A model generated the notes under the pieces. That model did no database searches. It worked only from the letters and a program-made list of their open reading frames with translations, and was not told the origin of the DNA. A stretch of 63,522 nt of DNA, taken from assembly GCA_038246545.1 (NCBI GenBank), contig JBBRVW010000030.1:1-63522 (forward strand), written 5' to 3'. The translations under genes and the position numbers were made by a program. Positions 35,216 to 43,504 of the stretch are shown here, one piece after another. Numbering within the stretch: the stretch's first letter is position 1; each line of letters starts with the position of its first letter. Origin of the DNA: JBBRVW01 sp038246545. Its GTDB lineage: Bacteria; Actinomycetota; Actinomycetes; JACCUZ01.

Positions 35216-36031
35216 TCAGATGCTGCGGTGCGACCTCGTCGCCTCCTCCAAGGCGGCCAGCCGCGGTGCCAGCGCCCGGTCGACGGCGAGCGGGTCGGCC
35301 GCGTTCAGCTCCTGCAGCGTGCGGCGCTCCGGCAGGGCGGTGTTGATGTCGTGGTCACCTGCCTCGAGCCCGGCGATGATGTCGGCGGCCACGTCGAGCA
35401 CCGGACGCCGGCCGAAGCCGAGGTCGTCACCAGCGTCGGACGACGACATCATCTCGGTGTCGGTAGCGCCCGGGTAGGCGGTGGCGACGTGGATGCCGTC
35501 GGGACCGAGTTCTCGGCGCAGCGCCTCGTCGAACCGAGCGAGGCCGCCCTTGGTCGCGGCGTAGGTCGCGTAGAACGGCAGCGCTACCAGCGCGATCCCG
35601 GAGGCCACGCCGAGGATGCCGGTGTCGCCGTGGGCGGCGGCCTGCTTCAGGTGCGGCAGCGCGGCGCGGGTCAGCAGCACCGGCACCACGAGGTTCAGCT
35701 CCAGCATCGCCAGCAGGTCTTCGGCCGGCGCGTCCTCCAGACGTCCCGCGCGCACGTTGCCGGCGTTGTTGACGAGCAGATCCAGGCCGCCGAGCGCCTC
35801 GGCCGCCGCGGCCACCACCCGGTCCGGCTCGCCGTCCGCCCGAAGGTCGGAGGCCACGACGTGCGCCCGGCCACCGCGCTCCGCAACCAGCGCGGCCGTC
35901 TCCTCGAGCGGCCCGTTCCGCCGGCCGACCAGCACCAGTCGGCCACCCCGGTCCGCGAGCTCGAGGGCCAGGGCGCGCCCGATGCCGCTCCCCGCGCCGG
36001 TCAGCAGTGTGCGGCGTGCCGTCAGCTTCAT
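35216..36031 (-). CDS. Short-chain dehydrogenase/reductase (SDR)
   Basis: Classical SDR of 271 residues. The cofactor motif is TLLTGAGSGIGRALALELA (residues 8-26), followed by DLLVNNAG, the catalytic Ser in LGVASGIALVALP and the Tyr/Lys in YATYAATKGG. A C-terminal region from about residue 200 (PGATDTEMM) carries substrate residues. The ATG at 36031 gives a normal length; the upstream extension is arginine-rich and not conserved. It follows the sigma/anti-sigma pair on the same strand after a 177-base gap, and the substrate cannot be told. Confidence 0.87.
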   Translation of the reverse strand: MKLTARRTLLTGAGSGIGRALALELADRGGRLVLVGRRNGPLEETAALVAERGGRAHVVASDLRADGEPDRVVAAAAEALGGLDLLVNNAGNVRAGRLEDAPAEDLLAMLELNLVVPVLLTRAALPHLKQAAAHGDTGILGVASGIALVALPFYATYAATKGGLARFDEALRRELGPDGIHVATAYPGATDTEMMSSSDAGDDLGFGRRPVLDVAADIIAGLEAGDHDINTALPERRTLQELNAADPLAVDRALAPRLAALEEATRSHRSI

Positions 36032-36208
36032 GGGTCTCCGTTCGACGCAGGGGCAACGGCTCGAGGCGCTACTCGTAGTTGGTCTTGCCCCGTACCCGAC
36101 CTGTCTACCGCCGCGCTGTTCCTGGCGCCCGGCCGGGTTCCACGCTCGGGTGCGACGGCCACCCGTGGATGCCTCGCAGATGGCGGCGTTCGGCTCTCGA
36201 GTCCCCAC

Positions 36209-36448
36209 TCACTCCGCGGCGGACGGGCGGCGCGACTCGGCGCTCAGCGCTGCGAGCAAGCCCTGGTAGTCCTCGCCGCACGGGGGACAGCTACGGAGGT
36301 GTGCGGTGATCCCGGGCGCGCGCTGCTCGGGGTCTCCGCCCGCGAGCACGATCTCGGCGTAGACGTGCAGCAGCTCCAGGGTCTTCGCGCAGCCGGCGTC
36401 GGACGGGTCGGTGGCCAGCAGCGCGTCCAGCCTGTCCCGCGCGCTCAT
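36209..36448 (-). CDS. Zinc-finger anti-sigma factor (HxxxCxxC)
   Basis: Protein of 79 residues with the Cys at position 20 (GCAKTLELLHVYAEI) and the HxxxCxxC zinc motif AHLRSCPPCGEDY near residues 49-60. This is the ZAS arrangement of anti-sigma factors such as RsrA-like proteins. There is no membrane helix, so it should be soluble and could respond to thiol oxidation. Its ATG overlaps the sigma factor stop (ATGA), so it should be made together with, and bind, that sigma factor. Confidence 0.82.
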   Translation of the reverse strand: MSARDRLDALLATDPSDAGCAKTLELLHVYAEIVLAGGDPEQRAPGITAHLRSCPPCGEDYQGLLAALSAESRRPSAAE

Positions 36449-37116
36449 CGACCCCTCCCGAGCCTGGGCTCGAGATACCCGTGGGTGACCAGGTACGTCC
36501 GCAACCTACGCCTGGCGTCGAACATCGTCTTGTACAACGCCTTCCGGGTGGTCTCCAGCTCGATCGCCAGCGCGTCCACGGGGATCCCCTCCAGCACGAT
36601 CGCGACGAACACCCGCCGCTGGTACGGCGTGAGCTCCGTGTCCACCGCGACCCGCACCGCTACGCCGAGCTCCTTCGCCTCCATCTCGTCGTCGGGACCG
36701 GCGCCGAACCGGTCCGGCAACAGCTCCCACGATTCGGCGTCGAAACGGACCCGGTCGCGCCTCCACACATGCCGCCCGATCTTGCTCGAGACCTCGTAGA
36801 CAGCGAACGTGTACGCCCAGGTGGTGAACCGGCTCTCACCGCGGAACTCGGTGACCCTGCGCAGCACGGACAGGGTGGCGTCGTCCGCGGCCTGGTGCGC
36901 AAGGTCGTCGAGCTCGGGTCCGGTGATGCCGTGCGTACCGGCCCGGCGAGCGGCCTCGCTGCGCGCGACCCGCAGCAGCATTGCGTGCAGCCGGGCCAGG
37001 GCATCTGCGCCGGCCGGGTCGGTCCGGGGCGCCGTCAGTCCGGCTACCCAACGCTTGGACTCGTCGTCGAGACGCTCGCCCGCGCCGATCTCGCCGGCCG
37101 CCCCGTGGGTGCTCAC
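36445..37116 (-). CDS. ECF-family RNA polymerase sigma factor
   Basis: Sigma factor of 223 residues. Region 2 contains LDDLAHQAADDATLSVLRRVTEFRGESRFTTWAYTFAVYEV with the expected FRGESRFTTWAY core. Region 4 is ELTPYQRRVFVAIVLEGIPVDALAIELETTRKALYKTMFDARRRLR. It is encoded immediately upstream of its probable soluble zinc anti-sigma factor. A peroxiredoxin-like gene lies further upstream on the same strand, hinting at a thiol/oxidative-stress role (inference). Confidence 0.9.
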   Translation of the reverse strand: MSTHGAAGEIGAGERLDDESKRWVAGLTAPRTDPAGADALARLHAMLLRVARSEAARRAGTHGITGPELDDLAHQAADDATLSVLRRVTEFRGESRFTTWAYTFAVYEVSSKIGRHVWRRDRVRFDAESWELLPDRFGAGPDDEMEAKELGVAVRVAVDTELTPYQRRVFVAIVLEGIPVDALAIELETTRKALYKTMFDARRRLRTYLVTHGYLEPRLGRGR

Positions 37117-37339
37117 CGAGCCGACCCTAGTGCGCCCGCGCGCCGGGGCAGGACGCGAGATCCGTCCGCTGCGTACGTCACGGGTCTCCCGGTCCGGAGA
37201 ACGTCATGGCCGACCCGGTCGACCGCTGACCGGCGCGCACAGTCCCCCAGGACACGACTTCCCGGCTGCCCGGGACGGTCACGTGCGGTCGACGAGACGG
37301 TCGCCCCGTACGTCGACGACGAGCCGTTGTCGCGGCCGC

Positions 37340-37837
37340 TCAACGCGCCCGACCCGGCGACTGGGCCATCTGCTGGACGTAGGTGACCTGGCCCACGACG
37401 TCGTCCGGCAGCAGGCGCCCTATCGCGTTTGACGAGTACACCGCCGTCAGGACGGTGCCGGCGGGGGTGACCACGAAGCCGGTCGACTCGAGGTAGCGCG
37501 GCTCGTCGTGGACGTACGACCCGAGCGCCGCCGCCGCCTCGGTGGCGTCGACGCTGTGTGCAACCGGGAACGCGAGGTGCAGCTTGTCCACCAGCGCCGC
37601 TGTGGTGGCCTCGTCGTCGACCGACATCGCGACGATTCCGATGCGCGACTCGGCCAGCCTTTCGGCCGCGCGGGAGAACGCGCCGAGCTGGGCCCTGCAG
37701 TAGGGGCACCACGCACCGCGGTAGACCAGGACGACACCGAAGTCACCGGCGAGGTCGTCCGGCAGGCGGATGCTGCCTCCGCCGACGCGGGGCACTGCCA
37801 GGGTCGGGAAGAGCTGGTGGTTCTCGAGGCGAGGCAT
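37340..37837 (-). CDS. Peroxiredoxin/thioredoxin-fold (AhpC/TSA-type) protein
   Basis: Protein of 165 residues with the redox motif VVLVYRGAWCPYCRAQLGAFSRAAERL (CxxC near residue 40), typical of peroxiredoxin-like AhpC/TSA proteins. Then come IGIVAMSVDDEATTAALVDKLHLAFPVAHSVD and the C-terminal STGFVVTPAGTVLTAVYSSNAIGRL. The ATG at 37837 is favoured by GGCTGGAGA a few bases before it; another ATG 15 bases upstream is possible. It probably reduces peroxides or disulfides in the cytosol. About 220 non-coding bases separate it from the sigma factor gene. Confidence 0.82.
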   Translation of the reverse strand: MPRLENHQLFPTLAVPRVGGGSIRLPDDLAGDFGVVLVYRGAWCPYCRAQLGAFSRAAERLAESRIGIVAMSVDDEATTAALVDKLHLAFPVAHSVDATEAAAALGSYVHDEPRYLESTGFVVTPAGTVLTAVYSSNAIGRLLPDDVVGQVTYVQQMAQSPGRAR

Positions 37838-37944
37838 CTGGTCTCCAGCCATCCTGTGCGCGAGTGGTGTCGCCGTGCCCGGGTCAGGTAACGGCCGACC
37901 CGCGGCTCGGGTCCCCGAGCCGGCCGCGCCGAGTCGGTGGTGTT

Positions 37945-37978
37945 GCCGCCGCCCCGCCCACATGGTCGGGGCGGCGGC
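37945..37978 (-). terminator. Strong stem-loop terminator
   Basis: GCCGCCGCCCCG (37945-37956) pairs perfectly with CGGGGCGGCGGC (37967-37978) around a 10-base loop. It starts 10 bases after the stop of the secreted-protein gene on the minus strand. Confidence 0.75.
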
Positions 37979-37987
37979 CCGGCCGTT

Positions 37988-39328
37988 CTAGTTCTGCTGG
38001 TAGGCGCCGGGGAAGTCGACCGCAGAACCCGGCAGGGGCTCGACCAGGTCCTCGGTCGGCTCGTCGTCCAGGAAGGCGATCACCGGGCAGTTGATGAGCG
38101 ACTTGACGCTGCCGTACGCCGCGCCGCCGGGAGCGGTGAGCAGGTCCGGCCGCGTCTTGGCGAGGTTGAGGATCTGGAACTCGTCGGTCTGCCGGGTGTT
38201 GAGCCCGAGCCGTACCGCCTTGTCGGTCCACTCGCCGAACTGCGCCTCCCACAGCGGGCTGTACGACGCGCGCCGGTTGTCCTGCTCGAGGGTCGGGAAG
38301 TCCCCCTGCACGTTGAGCGCGTCCCCGCCGCGACGGAGCGAGTTGATCAGACCGCGGTTGCTCAGCCTGGCCTCCTCGCTGGCGTGCCCGTCCTTGATGA
38401 GGTGCGACAGGCCCTGGGCCTGCTTGTTGTCCAGGCCGGTCTGGCCGTTGACGAACGGGAAGATCCGCTCGCGGACGCTGCCGAGGAAGTCGTCACCACC
38501 GACGAACGGGGTGCCACCGAGCGCCGGTGCGTACGTCGCCCGCTCGAGGACCGCTGTGGCCGGGTCGTCGGAATCGGTGGACAGGTAGACGATCGGCCGA
38601 CCCGAGTCGAAGCCGCGGATGAAGAGCAGGTCGACCGATGCGCCGTGGAACTGCGCCTGCCCGGTGCTCGCGGCAGCCGGGTGCACCGCGAGCACGCGGT
38701 CAGCGGTGTTCGTGTGGTTCTGGACGTCGAACGGCCCGTCGCCTACCGCGACGATCGGAGCGTTGTAGACCGTGGTCGATCCCTGGATCCGGATGAACGG
38801 GCTGTACTTCGCGTCTCCGATGCTGCCGGGGGCGACCTCTGCCGGCGGGAACCCGGTCGGGCCCGCCTTGAGCACGCGGGTCGGGCTGAAGTCCGGGACG
38901 CCGACGAAGTGCACGACGCCCTCGCCGAACACGTTGTCGTTGGCCCCGGTCAGCGTCACGTCCTGCACACAGGCGGGGCAGCCGATGCCGGCGTTGTCGA
39001 GCTTGGGGGCGAAGTTCAGGCCGAGCTCGTCGGCGGTCCCCTGGGTCGAGGCGTCGGTGAGGACGTACCAGACGGTCTCGCCGCGGAACTCGCCGCGGTG
39101 CAGCGGCAGCCGCAGCGACTGGTTGTCCAGGTCGACCTTGATGGCGCTCCCCACGGTGAAGTGGTCGCGGGCCAGGTCGCCGTGGATGGGCCCGGTGCCT
39201 ACGGTGCCCTTCGGCCGGTTGTGCTTGGCCTCGGCGCCGGTGGCCTGGCTGACGAGCGCCAGCGCCACGAGCGGCACCGCCGCGGTGGCGAGGCCGGCTC
39301 GCACGAGTGGACGGCTGAGGAAGGTCAT
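37988..39328 (-). CDS. Large secreted protein of unknown function
   Basis: Protein of 446 residues with a Sec signal peptide (LVRAGLATAAVPLVALALVSQATGAEA, cleavage near residue 34). The mature part has an N-terminal beta-rich region (HFTVGSAIKVDLDNQSLRLPLHRGEFRGETVWYVLTDAST), a CPAC pair (GIGCPACVQDVTLTG) and a later helical region (NKQAQGLSHLIKDGHASEEARLSNRGLINSLRRGGDALNVQGDFPTLEQDN). It ends with a Cys in SLINCPVIAFLDDEPTEDLVEP. I do not recognise a family. ATG at 39328. It is monocistronic, followed by a strong terminator, and probably abundant or tightly bounded in expression. Confidence 0.8.
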   Translation of the reverse strand: MTFLSRPLVRAGLATAAVPLVALALVSQATGAEAKHNRPKGTVGTGPIHGDLARDHFTVGSAIKVDLDNQSLRLPLHRGEFRGETVWYVLTDASTQGTADELGLNFAPKLDNAGIGCPACVQDVTLTGANDNVFGEGVVHFVGVPDFSPTRVLKAGPTGFPPAEVAPGSIGDAKYSPFIRIQGSTTVYNAPIVAVGDGPFDVQNHTNTADRVLAVHPAAASTGQAQFHGASVDLLFIRGFDSGRPIVYLSTDSDDPATAVLERATYAPALGGTPFVGGDDFLGSVRERIFPFVNGQTGLDNKQAQGLSHLIKDGHASEEARLSNRGLINSLRRGGDALNVQGDFPTLEQDNRRASYSPLWEAQFGEWTDKAVRLGLNTRQTDEFQILNLAKTRPDLLTAPGGAAYGSVKSLINCPVIAFLDDEPTEDLVEPLPGSAVDFPGAYQQN

Positions 39329-39776
39329 GGTTGTGCCTCCGAGCGAAGAGCGCCGCCCCGTGCGTACGTCGTCGGACGGCGGGACACGGCGGGTGTCGAG
39401 TGGGATCGGACTCTTCGTGGTCCCGGGCGCGACGTTCTTCCTTACGCCCGGCTTACGGCAGCGGCCGCCGCCGGGCGAGGTCAGCCGGCCGCACAGGTCA
39501 GCGGTTGGTCAGGCCGGACGCTGCCGCTGGGGTCAGAAGGCGGGGGTCCCCTGCTCCGAGCGGGTAGACGGTGATGAGCAGGCCCAGACGTCCGATGCCG
39601 AGGTGGGTCGGCGCCCCGCCGTCGAACCGGAAGTGGCCGGAGTTGCACTGCATGGTGGGTCTGCGTAGGTCGTGTCCGTGATCGCGGCGCACCACGGCAA
39701 GGGGGCGGGCGCACGCTTCACCGTGACCCGCGCACGTGCGCCCGTTCGACCAACCAGGGAGGTACCGGGAGTCCGG
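39329..39776. other. Gene-poor stretch, one possible small ORF
   Basis: No confident gene over about 450 bases. The only coding-like stretch is a 51-codon minus-strand frame, 39498-39653 (MQCNSGHFRFDGGAPTHLGIG, then RLGLLITVYPLG). It has GC-rich third positions and could be a small protein or the remnant of a larger one; I know no homolog. The bases upstream of 39328 must contain the promoter of the secreted-protein gene. Confidence 0.35.
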
Positions 39777-40562
39777 TCAGTGGGCGGTGACCTCGGCCGG
39801 GCCGGGCACAGCGTCATCGGAGCCGGCTTCGGCAGCCTTGCTGGTGGCGGCACTGGTCCCGCCGAGGTAGAGGCTGGCGATCTCGGGGTGATTCATGACC
39901 TCGGCGGCCGAGCCGGTGAGGCGGACCTTGCCGCCTTCCATCACCACGCCGTGGGTGGCCAGGCCGAGGCCGAGGCGGACGTTCTGCTCGACGAGCAGCA
40001 CGGTGACGCCCTCGCCGTTGAGCCGGTGGATCAGCTCGGCGACCGCGGCGAGCGAGCGCGGATCCAGGCCGAGGGACGGCTCGTCGAGCAGCAGCACCTT
40101 CGGGTCGAGCATCAGGCAGCGGGCGATCTCGACCATCCGGCGCTGACCGCCGGAGAGGTTGCCACCGTGCTGGTTCGACCGGTCGGCGACCATCGGCACG
40201 AGCTGCTCGACCTGCTGCAGCCGGGCGGCCAGCAGCTTCTTGTCGCGCCGGATCAGGAACCCGCCCATCAGCAGGTTCTCGCGCACCGACATGCCCGGGA
40301 ACAGCGCGTGCGACTGCGGCACCTGGGTGACGCCCGCGCGCAGGATCGCTGCCGCCGACTGACCGGACAGGGTCTGGTCGCCCATCGTCACGGTGCCCTC
40401 GGACGGGGTGAGCAGTCCGGACACGACGCGTAGGACGGTCGACTTGCCCGCGCCGTTCGGTCCGACGATGCAGGTGATGGTGCCGGGGTCGCAGGTGAGG
40501 TCGACTCCCCGCAGGACCGCACCGCCGCCGTAGCCGGCGACGATCCCCGTGAGCTGCAGCAT
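39777..40562 (-). CDS. livF: Branched-chain-amino-acid-type ABC transporter ATPase, LivF type
   Basis: Cytoplasmic ATPase of 261 residues. Walker A is GPNGAGKST, the signature is LSGGQRRMVEI and Walker B ends LLLDEPSLGLDP. MLQLTGIVAGYGGGAVLRGVDL opens the protein as in LivF. The C-terminal 25 residues (SAATSKAAEAGSDDAVPG) are an extra acidic tail. The ATG at 40562 overlaps the stop of the fused permease-ATPase (ATGA). It is the last gene of the leftward transporter operon. Confidence 0.9.
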   Translation of the reverse strand: MLQLTGIVAGYGGGAVLRGVDLTCDPGTITCIVGPNGAGKSTVLRVVSGLLTPSEGTVTMGDQTLSGQSAAAILRAGVTQVPQSHALFPGMSVRENLLMGGFLIRRDKKLLAARLQQVEQLVPMVADRSNQHGGNLSGGQRRMVEIARCLMLDPKVLLLDEPSLGLDPRSLAAVAELIHRLNGEGVTVLLVEQNVRLGLGLATHGVVMEGGKVRLTGSAAEVMNHPEIASLYLGGTSAATSKAAEAGSDDAVPGPAEVTAH

Positions 40563-42508
40563 CAGCGCACCTCCTGCGGCTTGTCGGAGGTGCCGGCGGT
40601 CGATGCGGCGGCCTGCTCTGCGGCCGGCGGCCGCCACTCGTCACCGAGGTAGGCGTCCAGCACGACCGGGTCCTCCCGGATCGTCTGCGGCGGTCCCTCG
40701 GCGATCGCCTTCCCGCGGCTGAAGACGACGACCGGGTCGCACAGCTCGAGCACCATCGGGATGTTGTGCTCGACGACGAGGAACGTCACGCCCTGGCTGT
40801 TCAGGTCGCGCACGATCTCGACCATACGGCCGACCAGGCTCGGGTTGACCCCGCCGGCCGGCTCGTCCAGCAGCACCAGTCGCGGTTCGAGCATGAGCAC
40901 CTGCGCCAGCTCCACCAGCTTCTGCTGCCCGTACGACAGCGCGCCGGCCGGCTGCCCGGCGAAGCGTTCCATGCCGACGAACGCCAGCAGCTCGCGGGCC
41001 CGGTCGGCCTCGTGCCCGGCCACCGACGCCCTGAGCATCGTCGACCACCTCGCGTCCGGCAGCGGGGCGACGAGGTTCTCCAGGACGGTCATGCTCTTGA
41101 ACAACCGGGTGGTCTGGAAGGTGCGGGCCAGGCCGAGGTGGCCCCGCTCCCACGGCTTCATCCGGTCGATCCGTGTTCCGTCGAACCACACCTCGCCCGA
41201 GTCGGCACCCATCGCGCCGGTGACGAGGTTGAACAGCGTCGTCTTGCCGGAACCGTTGGGTCCGATCAGCGCGGTGATGGTGCCCTGCCGCACGGTGAGG
41301 TCGGCGCCGTCGACGGCGACCAGGCCGCCGAACGCCTTCGACGCGCCCCTGACCTCGAGCAGCGGCGTGCCCGCGGCAGCAGCCGCCGCCTCGACCCTGT
41401 CCGCCACCACTGACGTGACGAGGGCGCGGTCGCGGACCTGCATCGTGCCGGCGCCGAGCGCGCCCGCCTGGTCGGTGTACTCCGTGCTGGCCGGCCGTAA
41501 GCGCCGGTAGGCCTTGGCGAACGTCGGGAGCAGCCCGTCGGGGAGGAACAGCACGATCAGCACCAACACGAGGCCGAAGATGAGCACCCGGCTGCTGCTG
41601 CCGCCGTAGACCGTGGCCATCTCCGAGCCGATGCCGACGATGAACGCACCGACGACCGGGCCGTAGAGCGTGCCGCGGCCGCCGGCCAGCGCCGACAGCA
41701 CGATCGTCACGCTGCCGAGGATCGAGAACGAGCCGACCGGGTTGAGGAAGGTGAGGAAGTAGGCGTAGACGCCGCCGGCGATCCCGATGAAGAACGCCGA
41801 CGCGGCGTAGGCGGTCACCTTGTAGCGGGTGGTGTTGACACCGATCGCCGCGGCCTTGCCCTCGTCCTCACGGATCGCAACCAGGCCGGTGCCGAGCTTG
41901 GTGCGCCGGATCAGTGCGCTGAAGACGACGGTGAGGGCGAACAGCCCGAGCATCACGAGGTAGAAGGGAACGTTCTGGATGTCGCGGTCCCAGAACGGCA
42001 GCTCCAGGGTGATGCCGTCGGAGCCGTTGGTGAGGCTGCGCCAGTTGGTCGCCACGATCTGCGTCGAGAGCAGCAGCGCGATCGTGATGATGACGAACGC
42101 GTGGCCACTGGTGCGCAGCACGACCAGACCGATGAGGATCGCGAGGACCACGGCGACGACGCCGCCGATCGGCGCGACCCACAGCGGGTTGACACCGGTG
42201 TGCAGCGCGATCACGGCAGCCGTGTACGAGCCCACCCCGAGGAACGCCGAATGGCCGAGCGAGACGTAGCCGGCGTAGCCGCTGATGATGTTCCAGCTCA
42301 CTGCCTGCACGCCGAGCAGGAACGTCGTGAACAGCACTGCCTGGTAGTAGGCGTCGCCCGGCTGCACCACCGGGTAGAGCACGAGCACCCCGAGCGCGAG
42401 CAGCGCGACGAGGTGGCTCTTGGGCAACCGGGCGAGCCGGGACCGCGACGCCGGCCGGGTCGTCCTCGTCGCCCCGGAGCCGGTGCTCTCCGGTGCGGAG
42501 GAGCTCAC
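40562..42508 (-). CDS. Fused ABC permease and ATPase (LivM-LivG type)
   Basis: Protein of 648 residues joining two subunits that are usually separate. About residues 1-330 are a LivM-type permease with many helices (SWNIISGYAGYVSLGHSAFLGVGSYTAAV; GLVAIREDEGKAAAIGVNTTRYKVTAYAASAFFIGIAGG). About residues 380-625 are a LivG ATPase (GPNGSGKTT; LSYGQQKLVEL; LLLDEPAGGVNP). A linker rich in Ala (VEAAAAAAGTP) joins them. The GTG at 42508 overlaps the LivH stop. It should pair with LivH in the membrane and LivF in the ATPase dimer. Confidence 0.9.
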   Translation of the reverse strand: MSSSAPESTGSGATRTTRPASRSRLARLPKSHLVALLALGVLVLYPVVQPGDAYYQAVLFTTFLLGVQAVSWNIISGYAGYVSLGHSAFLGVGSYTAAVIALHTGVNPLWVAPIGGVVAVVLAILIGLVVLRTSGHAFVIITIALLLSTQIVATNWRSLTNGSDGITLELPFWDRDIQNVPFYLVMLGLFALTVVFSALIRRTKLGTGLVAIREDEGKAAAIGVNTTRYKVTAYAASAFFIGIAGGVYAYFLTFLNPVGSFSILGSVTIVLSALAGGRGTLYGPVVGAFIVGIGSEMATVYGGSSSRVLIFGLVLVLIVLFLPDGLLPTFAKAYRRLRPASTEYTDQAGALGAGTMQVRDRALVTSVVADRVEAAAAAAGTPLLEVRGASKAFGGLVAVDGADLTVRQGTITALIGPNGSGKTTLFNLVTGAMGADSGEVWFDGTRIDRMKPWERGHLGLARTFQTTRLFKSMTVLENLVAPLPDARWSTMLRASVAGHEADRARELLAFVGMERFAGQPAGALSYGQQKLVELAQVLMLEPRLVLLDEPAGGVNPSLVGRMVEIVRDLNSQGVTFLVVEHNIPMVLELCDPVVVFSRGKAIAEGPPQTIREDPVVLDAYLGDEWRPPAAEQAAASTAGTSDKPQEVR

Positions 42509-43386
42509 GCCGTCACGTCCTCGCGCAGCCGGGTGCCGAAGAGGCCCTGGGGCCGGAACAACAGCACGGCCAGGATCACGATGTAGAAGACGAGCGTGGC
42601 CCAGCGCAGGGAGCCGTAGGTCGCGGTGAGCGTCTCGGCGAGGCCGAGGACCAGCGCGCCGACGAGCGCGCCGGGCAGCGAGCCCATCCCGCCCAGCACG
42701 ATGATGCCGAGCAGCCGCGAGATCCAGTCGTAGTGCGACGCCGGGAAGAACGGGTAGAGCACCGAGAGGATCGACCCGCCCACACCGGAGGTCGACGCGC
42801 CCAGGGCGAACGCGAGCGCGGCCGTCGAGGTGGCGCCGACACCGACCAGCGCGGCGCCCGAGGGGTTCTGCGACGAGGCGCGGATCGCGCGGCCCATCCA
42901 GGTGCGGGTCAGCACGACGTAGAGGGCCGCCAGAACCACGATGGCGGCGAGGAAGCCGTAGATCTGTGCCTTGGGCAGCGCGATCGAACCGACGCGGTAG
43001 GACTCCTCGAAGTAGCTCGGCGTCGCCGACTTGAACTTGTTGCCGGCCGTGATGTTGAGGATGCCTTCGATGGTCAGCGCCAGGCCGAACGTGAGCAGCA
43101 CCGACATCGACGGTGAGGCGCCGCGGATCCGCACGATCACGGTGCGGTAGAGCACCCAGCCGACGCCGAACATCATCGGCGTGGTGATGACCGAGGCGAG
43201 GATCGGGTCGATCCCGGTGTGCTTCCAGAGCCACCAGGTGACCATCGCCACGAAGATCAGGAAAGCGCCCTGGGCGACGTTGATGATGTTCATGACGCCG
43301 AAGACCAGGGTGAGGCCGGAGGCCATCAGCGCGTAGACGCCGCCGATGAGCAGGCCCAGGATCACCGCCTGCAGGAGCTCGGTCAC
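42505..43386 (-). CDS. livH: Branched-chain-amino-acid-type ABC permease, LivH type
   Basis: Inner-membrane permease of 293 residues: LLQAVILGLLIGGVYALMASGLTLVFGVMNIINVAQGAFLIF at the N-terminus is the LivH hallmark. Later segments read AIRASSQNPSGAALVGVGATSTAALAFALGAS and LGGMGSLPGALVGALVLGLAETL. GTG start at 43386. It lies 118 bases downstream of the binding-protein stop, with a large hairpin in between that may reduce read-through. Confidence 0.92.
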   Translation of the reverse strand: MTELLQAVILGLLIGGVYALMASGLTLVFGVMNIINVAQGAFLIFVAMVTWWLWKHTGIDPILASVITTPMMFGVGWVLYRTVIVRIRGASPSMSVLLTFGLALTIEGILNITAGNKFKSATPSYFEESYRVGSIALPKAQIYGFLAAIVVLAALYVVLTRTWMGRAIRASSQNPSGAALVGVGATSTAALAFALGASTSGVGGSILSVLYPFFPASHYDWISRLLGIIVLGGMGSLPGALVGALVLGLAETLTATYGSLRWATLVFYIVILAVLLFRPQGLFGTRLREDVTA

Positions 43387-43447
43387 GGCTACTGGCTCCT
43401 CGGGCTGGTCGTCGTGCTCGGTGCAGGGTCCGGTCTAGCAGATGGGG

Positions 43448-43495
43448 TCCGGTGGAGGCGGGCGGTCGGAGGGTTGCCGCCCGCCCCCACCGGAT
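43448..43495 (-). terminator. Hairpin between binding-protein and permease genes (attenuator-like)
   Basis: TCCGGTGG (43448-43455) pairs with CCACCGGA (43488-43495), and inside it GGCGGGCGG (43457-43465) pairs with CCGCCCGCC (43477-43485). Such hairpins after binding-protein genes commonly stop most transcripts, so that the binding protein is made in excess over the membrane parts. Confidence 0.6.
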
Positions 43496-43504
43496 GTCAG
43501 CGGG

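Noticed and set aside
40562..43234. 890-residue version of the fused permease-ATPase
   Set aside because: The extra N-terminal 242 residues overlap the LivH gene in another frame and are Arg/His-rich shadow; the GTG at 42508 overlapping the LivH stop is a far better start.
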